A DNA stretch of 64,000 bases from Paraescarpia echinospica (lineage: Eukaryota; Annelida; Polychaeta; Sabellida; Siboglinidae). The notes beneath the pieces are model-generated. The model was not told the origin of the DNA. It ran no database searches and saw nothing but the letters and a program-made list of their open reading frames with translations. The position numbers and the translations under genes are program-made. Of the stretch, positions 50,001 through 58,554 are shown piece after piece. The stretch spans positions 46,519,506 to 46,583,505 of the forward strand of contig CM034532.1 in assembly GCA_020002185.1 (NCBI GenBank), written 5' to 3'. How positions within the stretch are numbered: the first letter of the stretch is position 1; every line of letters begins with the position of its first letter.

Positions 50001-53000
50001 TGTATTTTTGGCACAACCTCTTCACCGATCATAAATCAATCCCGTGCAATTTGGCGCACATGTAAGACCAGCTTGCATGCCAAGTTATAGCTTCTTAACT
50101 ATTGTAGTTTAAAAAAAATTACATTAAGTAATGCTTCCTGGTTGTCATTGATAACAGGCATGTCACCAGATGGGCGGGTTTTTAATAAAATGTTATGTTT
50201 TTCATTGGCAAGCAGATTATTTTTATACACAGACATCTGTTTTTGACAGAAACATCTGTTTTTGAGATATCCCCGTTTTTTCCCTGTTTATTTGTAATGA
50301 CTAAATGTCGAATGACTTTGTGTTTGTGACTGGCCTACGACTAATCTGTGTTTTGGTGGCACCTATTGGTCAGGGGTCAACTCCGGGTTACTGACTGATG
50401 GCGACGTTGTCGAGCGTGGAATTTACACTTGCGGACATCTGCACTGGCTTGAAATTGACATCATCGTTTCTATGGAAACGTCGTTATAGTTTCCAAGAAT
50501 TTGAAGGGGTATTCCACTGAGACACACAAAGTAGTAGTTTTTAAAGGACGGATTGGTGACATATGGCATTAATGCCATGTTTTCTTTTGTAGTACATATG
50601 TTCATACCAACACCTACTAATGTTCTAGGAAGAAAATTTTTAGTAAAGAAATCAACTGACACAATAACCGCTGGTGAAACCTTAATGGGGCTTGTCGCAC
50701 TTTGTTATAAATTAGATAATACACTAGCTCAACACTTGGTTATAAATTAGATAATACACTAGCTCAACACTTGGTTATAAATTAGATAATACACTAGCTC
50801 AACACTTTGTTATAAATTAGATAATACACTAGCTCAACACTTTGTTATAAATTAGATAATACACTAGCTCAACACTTTGTTATAAATTAGATAATACACT
50901 AGCTCAACACTTGGTTATAAATTAGATAATACACTAGCTCAACACTTGGTTATAAATTAGATAATACACTAGCTCAACACTTGGTTATAAATTAGATAAT
51001 ACACTAGCTCAACACTTGGTTATAAATTAGATAATACACTAGCTCAACACTTTGTTATAAATTAGATAATACACTAGCTCAACACTTGCTTATAAATTAG
51101 ATAATACACTAGCTCAACACTTTGTTATAAATTAGATAATACACTAGCTCAACACTTGGTTATAAATTAGATAATACACTAGCTCAACACTTGGTTATAA
51201 ATTAGATAATACACTAGCTCAACACTTGGTTATAAATTAGATAATACACTAGCTCAACACTTTGTTATAAATTAGATAATACACTAGCTCAACACTTGGT
51301 TATAAATTAGATAATACACTAGCTCAACACTTGGTTATAAATTAGATAATACACTAGCTCAACACTTGGTTAAAAAAACACTTGGTTATAAATTAGATAA
51401 TACACTAGCTCAACACTTTGTTATAAATTAGATAATACACTAGCTCAACACTTTGTTATAAATTAGATAATACACTAGCTCAACACTTGGTTATAAATTA
51501 GATAATACACTAGCTCAACACTTGGTTATAAATTAGATAATACACTAGCTCAACACTTGGTTAAAAAAACACTGTTATAAATTAGATAATACACTAGCTC
51601 AACACTTTGTTATAAATTAGATAATACACTAGCTCAACACTTCGTTATAAATTAGATAATACACTAGCTCAACACTTGGTTAAAAAAACAACATCCAACA
51701 TCCCCATTTGGGCATTATATCAGAAATGGCATATACAGCCCCTGTATTGCATTTTGCCCTGGAACCCTTCAAACGACATCGGCATTGTCGTGACCTGTTG
51801 GTTTGTTTGTGCAGTCGACTGCCGTGCTGCATCCAAAGACAGCGAGTCTGGGCCTGATTGGGGAGAAGTTGATGGGGCTGTCAGCCTGCAACATCCGTGC
51901 CTCGGTCTTCACTGAGTCGGGCAAGGTGAGTGTGGGTTTGTAACATCTGTTCACTGAGTCGGGCAAGGTGAGACTGGGGCTGTAACATCTGCTCACTTAG
52001 TCGGGCAAAAACATCTATTCACTGAGTCGGGCAAGCTGAGTCTGGGTCTGTAATATCTGTTCACTCACATCTGAGGTAGCCCTATTCTGTCTGATTTTAT
52101 GCATGTTTCCATGAAAGACACTTGGCTTATCAACAAACTGCAATGTTTCGTATTTTGTATTTTATAATAACAGAACTGTGACATTGAAATGTACAATGTA
52201 AGAGCTCAGGGTCACAATGGATGTGTATAGTAAATGCATCTGTATGTTGTTGCCAAACTTGTGTTTAATAATAATACCAAAAAAGTGGATCTATTTCTAA
52301 TAAGGTGGTGGTATTTTTGAATACAAAGTCAGAGTTTTCTGTTTTCCATTGCAGTAATTTTAACTGTACATAGAATTTATCCCTCGTAACGCCATTTTAT
52401 GTCGTAGATAAGCAGTTTGTGTTTTTCATGAATCATCATGTGATGTCATTAGTTCTTTTGCCCTCTGCTAGGTGGCTACATGGGTGGACGAAGTGCTGAG
52501 CAACGTCTCGGTGAAGCTGGACCACCCTGCACAGTCAGTCCCAGAGTTCCACACTGACAAAATAGTGTCGCTTCACACATGTACACTGTACACCTGTGCC
52601 CGGCTTGAAAGTGGCACCCTGTACTGGTGGTAAGTTCAGTCTCTATCTCAGTTTAAACGGCGTAGGTGTTGGTTTAGTTGTAGCCATAGTTATATTTTGT
52701 CTGCACTTATTTCAGTTTGATTGACTTTCTACAGAAGCATTTATGCCTAAACTATAACTTGTCTTCTTGAAGTTGGGTAGACAGAAATCACTTTGCTTTA
52801 GTTTTACTAAAAACAATACAAACTTGTGCATTGAATGTAGAAAAAAAAAAAAATTACCCTTTGTAGCCATTAAACAAAATTTGGTTCCTTTTTTCTAATG
52901 TCATAAGAGCCACACCTTGCATGCAGTTTAATATTGAATACTTGATAGTAAAAACTTGACAAACGTAATCCTTAAAACTCCCTTAACTGTTTATTTTCTG

Positions 53001-55965
53001 TTGTCAGGGGTGTCATGCCATTCAGCCAGAGAAAGAAGCTTGTAGACAGAATTAGGTCAAAGGGCAGGAAGGGTCGGTCTGGAGACACGAAGGGGGCACC
53101 TGAGGTTGTCACGGGCAGCCAGGTGTGTCTACGTAACAGCCCCATCTACCATGTGGGGTCGACAGGGCTGTACACAGCGGACGGGGTGCCCAAGATAGGG
53201 CAGCTAATGGAGGCAGCATGGACACTGGCAGACACCCGGCGCTTCAAGATCAAGGCCTTCTCCACGTGAGTGATACTGTGATGGAACCTTCATTGTATTC
53301 CATGGTTACTTCATCATTTCTCACAGTCATTGCTAACACATAAATAACATATCAAAAACAACATCGTAAACAACATAACACATAAACAAGATAAAGATAT
53401 CTTGTGGGACTGATTTCACAAAGATAATGAGCTGATAATGAAAGTACTTTGCTGACAGAATCCGTTGTTATATTTAACAACATAACACATAAACAAGATA
53501 AAGATCAAGATATCTCCTGGGAATTATTTCACTAAAATAATGAGCTGATAATGAAAGTATTTTGCTAACAGAATCCGTTGTTATATTTAACAACATAACA
53601 CAAAGGACACTATTTCCATGATACACCGGTGAAAGTGTCCCTGTGGCGCACCCTGCTGTTGACAGTGTTCATTATACAAGATCACTGTTAATGAGAAACT
53701 TGGGTCAAAATTTGCGGATTTTTGAAAATAAAGTGAGTTTTGCATTATTGACATTTTTCTATGTATAAAAATTATTCAACTTGCCATTCATATACGTTGT
53801 ACTACAGAAATAACCCTGTTTATATCACAGGCTGCTAAATAAGGCTGGTCCGATCATCCCGGACGAGTAGTTTCAGTTATTTACTGTATTCACACAGGTA
53901 CTTGGGTTATTGTTGTCACATTTTATTGTATTCTACTGTGATATTCTCCATTGAGATTTCCCCCCAAAGGTTTTCCCAGCCAACTTGGCCCTACCATCTG
54001 TATTTGTAATGACAAATGTCTATTGATATCGTGTTACCAAGGGCCATGTGTTGAACTGGTAGACAACAATAATGATTGACACCTGGGGGGCTGGGATCAG
54101 TCATGTCATTGCAACTGGCTGCAGAGGTCAGGGCATTGTCACAGAATAAACAAAAAAACATTTAGGCAAAATAATACCCAATGCCGAGCTGTTCCCCTAC
54201 GATTGTGCTGTTTAGCTTCAATATGATGCTATCAGAGAGACAGGATTATATCATCGAGGTGACATTAGTATACAATGATATTGAGGCAGATTCATTGAAG
54301 TGTTGCCTTGTGTACAATTTCATTCCTGCACAATGGGCTATAGTGGATCGGATGGATTAACCATTTCAGTACTACAGCCCTGACCAGCTGTGACCACTGA
54401 ATACTGCATTCCCAGTGAATATGTGAGACAATGGACTACCTCACTTCAAGTCAAGATTTGAGCAACAAAAATGCATTTATGAATAGGAATATTATATATT
54501 TTCTGAAAGTATGATAATCAGCGAGTAAAGTGAGCCATACGATTTGACATTCCGTCATCATGGTAACCAGCAATCTGAGTTGGCGGCCACGATTTCAAAA
54601 TTTTTGCAGTTGCTGAACACAGTTGTATACTAAGTTCGCCGACATCGTTATTGTGTCGATCGTCAACATCTGACAAAGATTCTTCACTAAAACTATCAAA
54701 TAATCTGTCTAAAACATACAGTGGTAAATCGCTAGTTGAAGTAATGCCGTCTGCCATTGTGGCCACCGCATATTTTGATAATCCATCGTTAAAAACCGCA
54801 AAAATCTCCATAAACTATTATTGAGCGATAATAAACGATGACCACTGCTGAATTTATTCTCCTTGACAACCTTATATAACCATGTGGCTCCACATAGTGG
54901 ATAATTATGAGTAAAAATAATTTGAATAGAAGATGTCGTCAATGCTGAATAACCGGCCTGTCATCAGGGTTGGCACATTTCCGGGAAAAACCGGTTTTAG
55001 ACAGGGCAGTGGGAAAATCCGGTATTTACCGGTAAATCTGGTATTTACCGGTAATATCCGGGAAGAAGTCCATAACTGAGATTACCATTGGCTAGTACCT
55101 GTAATTAAACCTAGTCCATTTAGAAATATGATTAATATCCATCTAAAGAAAACAAGTTGACTATACTCCCTAGTTACTAGTTCAGGCATATCCTTGTATT
55201 TGTTTAAAGCAAGAAGTCAACGAAATGAAAGCGTTATTCATCAGTTAGTAAATAAATGTCATTGTCACTCTCACAAGGGACAGTGCCAAGTACTGCTAAA
55301 GCAGTATGGTGACTGAAGTCAGACAGCCTGACCAGTATTGTCAGGTGCCAATTTGCAATCTGTTTAAGGAACAAAGGAAATGTTGAGCTCTGGACATTGG
55401 CAGGTTCTAATGCACCCTCTCAGCAAACATTAGTTGTAACATTGCCAGCCACACCATGCCTTGAAATTTAGACCAAGGGACAATCACATGCTAACTGGCT
55501 AAGAACCTACAAACAGATGTAGCCATTCTCTCTATGAGCCCAAAATCAGCTTCAACTTAATGTTTGATTTGAACTTGACAGCCAATTGAATATAGTTTAG
55601 AATGTAATGTTTGTTGTGGTTTACAGTCAAACTAGAATTATGATTTTCCAGTAATGACCATGTAATGATATATATATATATATATATATATAAATACTGG
55701 TCATTACATGACATAATATATATATATATTCATTATGTTGATGGTACAGTAGCTTTTATTGCAATAGAGCTTCAAATGTAATCCTTTTAAGAGTTTTTCC
55801 CAGTTATCCTGGTTTTTTCCAGGACGAGTTTTACCGGTATTTACCACCCGGTATTTACCAGGGTGGGAAAATCATGTCAATCCTGCCTGTCATACAGACA
55901 GTACGGCCGGAAATCTGGCCTGTCCATTCATTATAAAACCTGTTGAGAAATGTGTGTGTGAGTGA

Positions 55966-56025
<60 letters not shown>

Positions 56026-57705
56026 GCGTGGTACAGATAATTAACATTATTTTAAGGTATTGATAATTTGTGCAAAACTGTGATCTGTAGCACCGATGTC
56101 ATGCTTACGTAATAATGATGTGTTGTTTTAGCAGCTCGAACAAGTCAGACACAAAGTCAAGCGACACATTCAAACCTGACATGCCACCACCACCATCCCC
56201 TGCCTCGTCCACTTGTAGTGACCACAGCGGCCACTCCATGGTCAGTCCAGGACCATTCAGTAAGTCACAGTAACATTGCTCTCTATGTCCGTGACATTAT
56301 AATAAATGTTATGAAATTATTTTAAAATATAAAATTGAACAAGGTGTAATTTAGTGGTAAAAATATGAATTCTATTAACATTTTTAATGTTGGTGTCACA
56401 TAAAGCAGTACATGTGTGGGAAATTTGACATTGCTTTCTCCCAAGATGCACAGTTGATTTCTATTTGTTGATAAGTACCTTTCACCAGTGCCACAATATT
56501 GTTAACACGTTGGTGTCCTGTGACTGTTGACACTGGCTTGTCATTATTGATTTAGTGACATAGTTGTTGACATATAGTTATTGACACAGTGACAATGAAT
56601 CACAGTAGTGCATCATTATTGACACTGTGTCAGTAGTTGATGACTCTAGCGTCATTGTTGATGCAGTGACATAATTAATGACACGCTAGTGTCATTATTG
56701 ACATAACCATGACAGCAGTTTGTCCTTATTGACATAGTTACTTAGTTGAAGACATACTAGTGTCACTATTGATACAGTGATGTAGTTTATGACCCACTAG
56801 TGTTACTGTTGATACAATTATGTAGTTTATGATCCACTAGTGTCATTATTGACTCAGTGACATAATTGATGACACACTAGTATCATCATTGACATAGCAA
56901 CATAGTTATGACACACTAGTGTCATTGTTGATACAGTGACATAGTTGTTGCCACAGTGATATAGGTGTTGACATAGGGATGTAGTTGTTGATATAGGGAC
57001 AGTTGTTGCCACAGTGTTGTTGCCACAGTGACGTAGTTGTTGACACTGTGATGTAGTTAACACAGTGACATAGTTGTTAACACAATTACATAGTTGTTGC
57101 TGCACTGACATAGTTGTTGACATAGTTGTTGATGCAGTGACACAGTTTTTGGCACAGTGACACATTTGTTGACACAGTAATGCATTTGTTGGCACAGTGA
57201 CACATTTGTTGACACAGTGATGCAGTTGTTGACACAGTGATGCAGTTGTTGATGCAGTGACATAGTTGTTGCCACAGTGACGTAGTTGTTGATGCAGTGA
57301 CATAGTTGTTGACACAGTGACATAGTTGTTGATGCAGTGACATAGTTGTTGCCATCGTGACATCGTTGTTGATGCAATGACATAGTCGTTGCCACAGTGA
57401 CGTAGTTGTTGATGCAGTGACATAATTGTTGACACAGTGACGTAGTTGTTGATGCAGTAACATAGTTGTTCACACAGTGACGTAGTTGTTAACACAATGA
57501 CGATGTTGTTGCCACAGAAACATAGTTGTTGCCACAGAAACATAGTTGTTGACAGTACTAGTGCCGTGTCATGTTGTCAGAGCGTAAGAAGCAGCCGAGT
57601 ACGAGCAAGGAGGCGGTGGAGAAGAAGGACGAGGAGGAATGGCCGCTCAGTGATGTTGTCTTTGTTGAGGACGTCAGGTCTGTGCCTCTTGGCAAAGTCA
57701 TCAAG
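37979..57705 (+). CDS. UBR5: UBR5/hyd E3 ubiquitin ligase, N-terminal part of gene (15 exons)
   Basis: Fifteen exons join in consistent phase into 671 codons that follow animal UBR5 (hyd, EDD) from its initiator Met. The protein is a giant HECT-type ubiquitin ligase of about 2,800 residues in other animals. It tags substrates, including N-degron and orphan proteins, mainly in the nucleus. This part contains the RCC1-like propeller (segments from residues ~20-130 and ~370-600) with the UBA ubiquitin-binding domain (~190-230). Exon spans in order: 37979-38040, 41764-41890, 42379-42452, 43838-43960, 44309-44507, 45089-45148, 45807-45900, 47922-48059, 48542-48774, 49204-49326, 51815-51925, 52472-52629, 53008-53265, 56132-56259, 57581-57705. 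The UBR box, MLLE and HECT exons lie beyond the window. Confidence 0.95.
38041..41763 (+). other. UBR5 intron 1
   Basis: 3.7 kb, phase 2. It contains the LINE tail at 38815-38905 and a CpG-richer patch with CCAAT motifs at about 41200-41450. That patch has a 138-codon minus-strand ORF (41038-41454) without recognised domains. No UBR5 exon is missing from the phase. Confidence 0.8.
38815..38905 (+). mobile_element. LINE 3' tail fragment in UBR5 intron 1
   Basis: GTTGGACTTTCGATAAGCCA, then GGCTTCCTTGTCC and CTGGATGGCAATCTTGTTAA, match the LINE tail at about 35022-35105 with scattered differences. Only the 3' end is present, as is usual for 5'-truncated LINE insertions. Confidence 0.7.
41764..41890 (+). 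CDS. UBR5: UBR5 exon 2
   Basis: The acceptor TGTTGCAG is followed by G completing Arg, then [16 protein letters not shown] and [15 protein letters not shown]. This corresponds to the RL-REVSEK...VVGPxHxAFLLEDG segment of UBR5, the first RCC1-like blade. The donor CAG|GTACCC is phase 0. Confidence 0.93.
42379..42452 (+). CDS. UBR5: UBR5 exon 3
   Basis: After TTTTGTAG the frame reads [20 protein letters not shown] and ends in AEPK plus CT. This matches the EDGRICRI..DRLELGK segment of UBR5. The donor is CT|GTGAGT, phase 2. Confidence 0.93.
42918..43825. repeat. ~21-bp minisatellite in UBR5 intron 3
   Basis: About 43 degenerate copies of a unit like GTGACATGTTGATCTGACACA are present, many containing TGACACAG or CCCAGTGAC. 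The array ends about 12 bases before the exon 4 acceptor, taking the place of the usual pyrimidine tract. Long minus-strand open frames over it are repeat by-products. Confidence 0.93.
43838..43960 (+). CDS. UBR5: UBR5 exon 4
   Basis: After [48 protein letters not shown]. This lies in the variable stretch between the first RCC1-like blade and the Arg-rich segment of UBR5, so it is assigned by phase, splice sites and position rather than strong similarity. The donor GGG|GTGAGT is phase 2. Confidence 0.85.
44309..44507 (+). CDS. UBR5: UBR5 exon 5
   Basis: Reads [17 protein letters not shown], an Arg-rich run [19 protein letters not shown], then [15 protein letters not shown]. These match the RW-SG...GRDRGSGLLGS...VIPASVIPEELISQ segment of UBR5, just before the UBA domain. 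The donor CAG|GTAGGG is phase 0. Confidence 0.93.
44508..45088 (+). other. UBR5 intron 5
   Basis: AT-rich, with a short (TA)n at about 44745-44761. No repeat array or nested gene is seen. Confidence 0.8.
45089..45148 (+). CDS. UBR5: UBR5 exon 6 (UBA domain, part 1)
   Basis: Twenty codons, [20 protein letters not shown], almost identical to the first helices of the UBR5 UBA domain. Both borders are phase 0; the donor is ACG|GTCAGT. Confidence 0.95.
45438..45655. repeat. 43-bp minisatellite in UBR5 intron 6, 5 copies
   Basis: The unit GTGTTGAGGGTCAGAGGAGA...AAGGGAGTATGTGTTGTCTG repeats every 43 bp, with CAAAA/CAGAA/GAGAA variants. It lies mid-intron, about 290 bases after exon 6. Confidence 0.92.
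45807..45900 (+). CDS. UBR5: UBR5 exon 7 (UBA domain, part 2)
   Basis: [20 protein letters not shown] completes the UBA domain (identical core [16 protein letters not shown] in other animals) and leads into an acidic stretch ending YMS plus G. The donor is G|GTTGGT, phase 1. Confidence 0.95.
45901..47014 (+). other. UBR5 intron 7, unique part
   Basis: Non-coding sequence without recognised elements, followed by the exon-8-like array. Confidence 0.7.
47015..47921. repeat. minisatellite made of exon 8 splice-acceptor copies, UBR5 intron 7
   Basis: Units of about 75-100 bp combine TGATGTCATGTTGTTGTCTC-type filler with GTTGCCACAGATTGCCTGTT followed by GTCTCTGCTTGATGTTG. The latter is a degenerate copy of the real junction at 47921/47922 (GTTGCCACAG|ATGACCTGTT). 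Nine copies precede the true site, with AG at about 47085, 47176, (47276 G-G), (47352 lost), 47430, 47529, 47628, (47723 lost) and 47822. At least six keep a CAG|A acceptor. Confidence 0.93.
47922..48059 (+). CDS. UBR5: UBR5 exon 8
   Basis: Joined to exon 7 it reads [20 protein letters not shown], then [20 protein letters not shown]. This corresponds to the GEDLMSLLDADIHS...AMFSEDISYFGYPSFRR segment of UBR5. The true acceptor is identified by continued similarity beyond the repeated ~30 bases and by phase. The donor is GCA-A|GTACGT, phase 1. Confidence 0.93.
48060..48541 (+). other. UBR5 intron 8
   Basis: 482 bp without recognised features; the acceptor is TTCCTTCCCCAG. Confidence 0.8.
48542..48774 (+). 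CDS. UBR5: UBR5 exon 9
   Basis: Contains an Arg/Asp alternating run ([13 protein letters not shown]), then [15 protein letters not shown], a Lys/Gly linker and [14 protein letters not shown]. These match ESVLRLRERRWLDG and SLGEDLQWWPDK of UBR5. Phase 1 in, phase 0 out; the donor is AAG|GTAGGA. Confidence 0.95.
48775..49203 (+). other. UBR5 intron 9
   Basis: 429 bp, no repeats or nested ORF of note. Confidence 0.8.
49204..49326 (+). CDS. UBR5: UBR5 exon 10
   Basis: Forty-one codons: [20 protein letters not shown], then [15 protein letters not shown]. This RCC1-like blade matches FICIGALYSELLAVSSKGELYQWKWSESEPY in other animals. Phase 0 at both ends. Confidence 0.95.
49327..50698 (+). other. 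UBR5 intron 10, unique part
   Basis: Non-coding, AT-rich, no element recognised. It is followed directly by the 35-bp array. Confidence 0.7.
50699..51682. repeat. 35-bp minisatellite in UBR5 intron 10, ~28 copies
   Basis: The unit TATAAATTAGATAATACACT + AGCTCAACACTTGGT repeats every 35 bp with almost no divergence beyond a T/G/C switch in CTTTGT/CTTGGT/CTTGCT. TTAAAAAAACA interrupts it at about 51371, 51563 and 51681. The high identity suggests recent expansion. Confidence 0.95.
51815..51925 (+). CDS. UBR5: UBR5 exon 11
   Basis: Thirty-seven codons: [20 protein letters not shown], then [17 protein letters not shown]. This aligns with PSLHHPRATFLGLTNEKI..LSANSIRATVATENNK of UBR5. Phase 0 at both ends; the donor is AAG|GTGAGT. 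Confidence 0.95.
51906..52065. repeat. tandem copies of the exon 11 donor region
   Basis: The exon end and its splice donor (TTCACTGAGTCGGGCAAGGT) are followed by copies at 51949, about 51992 (short, donor lost) and 52018 (GCAAGCTGAG, donor mutated). The filler between copies is TG.GG.(T)TGTAACATCTG. The copy ending at 51966 keeps a good donor (AAG|GTGAGA). Confidence 0.92.
52066..52471 (+). other. UBR5 intron 11, remainder
   Basis: No feature recognised before the TCTGCTAG acceptor. Confidence 0.75.
52472..52629 (+). CDS. UBR5: UBR5 exon 12
   Basis: [20 protein letters not shown], then [20 protein letters not shown] and TLYW. This matches VATWVDETLSSVASKLEHTA...ERIVSLHCCALYTCAQLENSLYWW. 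The donor TG|GTAAGT splits a Trp codon (phase 2). Confidence 0.96.
52630..53007 (+). other. UBR5 intron 12
   Basis: 378 bp, with an A-run at about 52841-52853; no other feature. Confidence 0.8.
53008..53265 (+). CDS. UBR5: UBR5 exon 13
   Basis: [20 protein letters not shown], a Lys/Arg-rich linker, [38 protein letters not shown] and FKIKAFS. This is the WGVVPFSQRKKMLEKARAK...GTQVCLRNNPLYHAGA...GIPKVGVLMESVW region of UBR5. The donor is AC|GTGAGT, phase 2. Confidence 0.96.
53371..53600. repeat. ~107-113-bp duplication in UBR5 intron 13
   Basis: Two copies of a unit starting CAACATAACACATAAACAAG lie at 53371 and 53478, with a partial third from 53591. Confidence 0.85.
53601..54956. other. UBR5 intron 13, middle part
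   Basis: No UBR5 exon. A minus-strand ORF at 54518-54754 ([20 protein letters not shown]...) has a good start context (ACAATGG) and an acidic Ser/Asp stretch but no recognised domain or donor. It is listed only as a candidate nested exon. Confidence 0.4.
54957..55893. mobile_element. hAT-like non-autonomous DNA transposon in UBR5 intron 13
   Basis: The element (54965-55885, 921 bp) starts CAGGGTTGGCACATTT and ends ATGTCAATCCTG, imperfect terminal inverted repeats of the CAGGGTTGGCA type seen in hAT elements. It is flanked on both sides by the identical 8-bp duplication CCTGTCAT (54957-54964 and 55886-55893), the target-duplication length of hAT transposases. Sub-terminal CCGGTATTTACC words occur at both ends. 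No transposase ORF is present. A (TA)n tract sits at about 55669-55691. Confidence 0.88.
55962..56022. repeat. (TG)n microsatellite
   Basis: A long GT run preceded by GAGTGAGTGAG is seen directly. Confidence 0.95.
56132..56259 (+). CDS. UBR5: UBR5 exon 14 with tandem NAGNAG acceptor
   Basis: Reads (S)[20 protein letters not shown], then [18 protein letters not shown]. This matches the MGPPPSPASTCSDASS region of UBR5. The acceptor sequence TTTTAGCAG allows splicing after either AG: start 56132 keeps one extra Ser codon, start 56135 omits it; both stay in frame. The donor is TTC-A|GTAAGT, phase 1. Confidence 0.93.
56530..57553. repeat. ~21-bp minisatellite in UBR5 intron 14
   Basis: Degenerate CATAGTTGTTGACACAGTGA-type units are present. 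The left third is more diverged (CACTAGTGTCATTATTGA). The right end comes within about 30 bases of the exon 15 acceptor. The words GTTGTTGCCACAG and GTTGTTGACACAG recur and resemble 3' splice sites. Long Cys/Asn-rich minus-strand frames are repeat by-products. Confidence 0.93.
57581..57705 (+). CDS. UBR5: UBR5 exon 15
   Basis: [20 protein letters not shown], then [20 protein letters not shown] and K. This matches [42 protein letters not shown]. The acceptor is ATGTTGTCAG and the donor AAG|GTGAGG, phase 0. The next exon was not found before the window ends. Confidence 0.95.
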
Positions 57706-58554
57706 GTGAGGCTGCATTCGTTACTATGGCAACTGCTATTGTGAAGGTACTTAGAAGTGTGTTTTAGACAGTGTGTTAGTGTGTACAATGTGAACTGTGT
57801 GCCATTCAGTTGTATAACTTCTGTTGACATCCAAGATGAGCTGTCTCCAACTAATCCTGTCTCTTGTTGCCTCTCTCTTCTATTGTTAACAGCGATGAGA
57901 GTTCTGCGGAAACGCGGATTTCCAAGTTTTGGGCATCCAATTGGGTCTTTTGTGTTATTCGTCCAGATCCGAGGAGATATTTTTTTAAATTTATATATGG
58001 GGGGTCACAAAGCTGAGTAAAAGTAAAAAAGTTGGGTGTAAACTGTCGTACTTGTCCCAAACGAAGTACTATCTTATGTCCTCTGGTTGCTCAAGAGATA
58101 TCATTAGGCTGAGAACTTATAAGTCCTTAGCATTGTGAAAGGCTGTTGGATAATTCTAATTTAATGACGTCAATATATCTCGTTTCCATTTGGGAACTCT
58201 GGGGAAACACGCAGGGAAACACCATATCAACGTCTGGTGACTTCGCTGTAAGTTAATAGGCATGTTAGTGGAGCATATCGAACTAACGTGTTAATATGCT
58301 CAACTTTGCTGTGCCGTGATCAAAACAAAGACTTACAATCAACGTTCTTTTGGTTCTGTTAGAAACTAATAATAAATATTTTTATACCCAATAATGCTAT
58401 GGAAGCGTTAGCTTTCATGCAGGTTTTGGTCTCTCTGTTTCGTTTACCACCTTTCGATGTTCCCGCTAGGTGGACACACAGTGTCCTTGCTGCGTATAGT
58501 CGAGGAACCACGGAATGGTGTGCTTATTGGCGGCCTTGTGCATGTACTATAACC
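57706..58554 (+). other. UBR5 intron 15, first part
   Basis: No continuing UBR5 exon is recognised on the + strand. Short open frames (57757-58020) show no UBR5 similarity. Confidence 0.6.

Noticed and set aside
56854..57543. Minus-strand ORFs of 125-229 codons with Cys/Asn/Val repeats
   Set aside because: They are translations of the 21-bp repeat in intron 14; all three frames are open for the same reason.
57757..58020. Candidate next UBR5 exon after exon 15
   Set aside because: The sequence after the possible acceptor near 57892 does not resemble the expected UBR5 continuation, and no matching donor follows.
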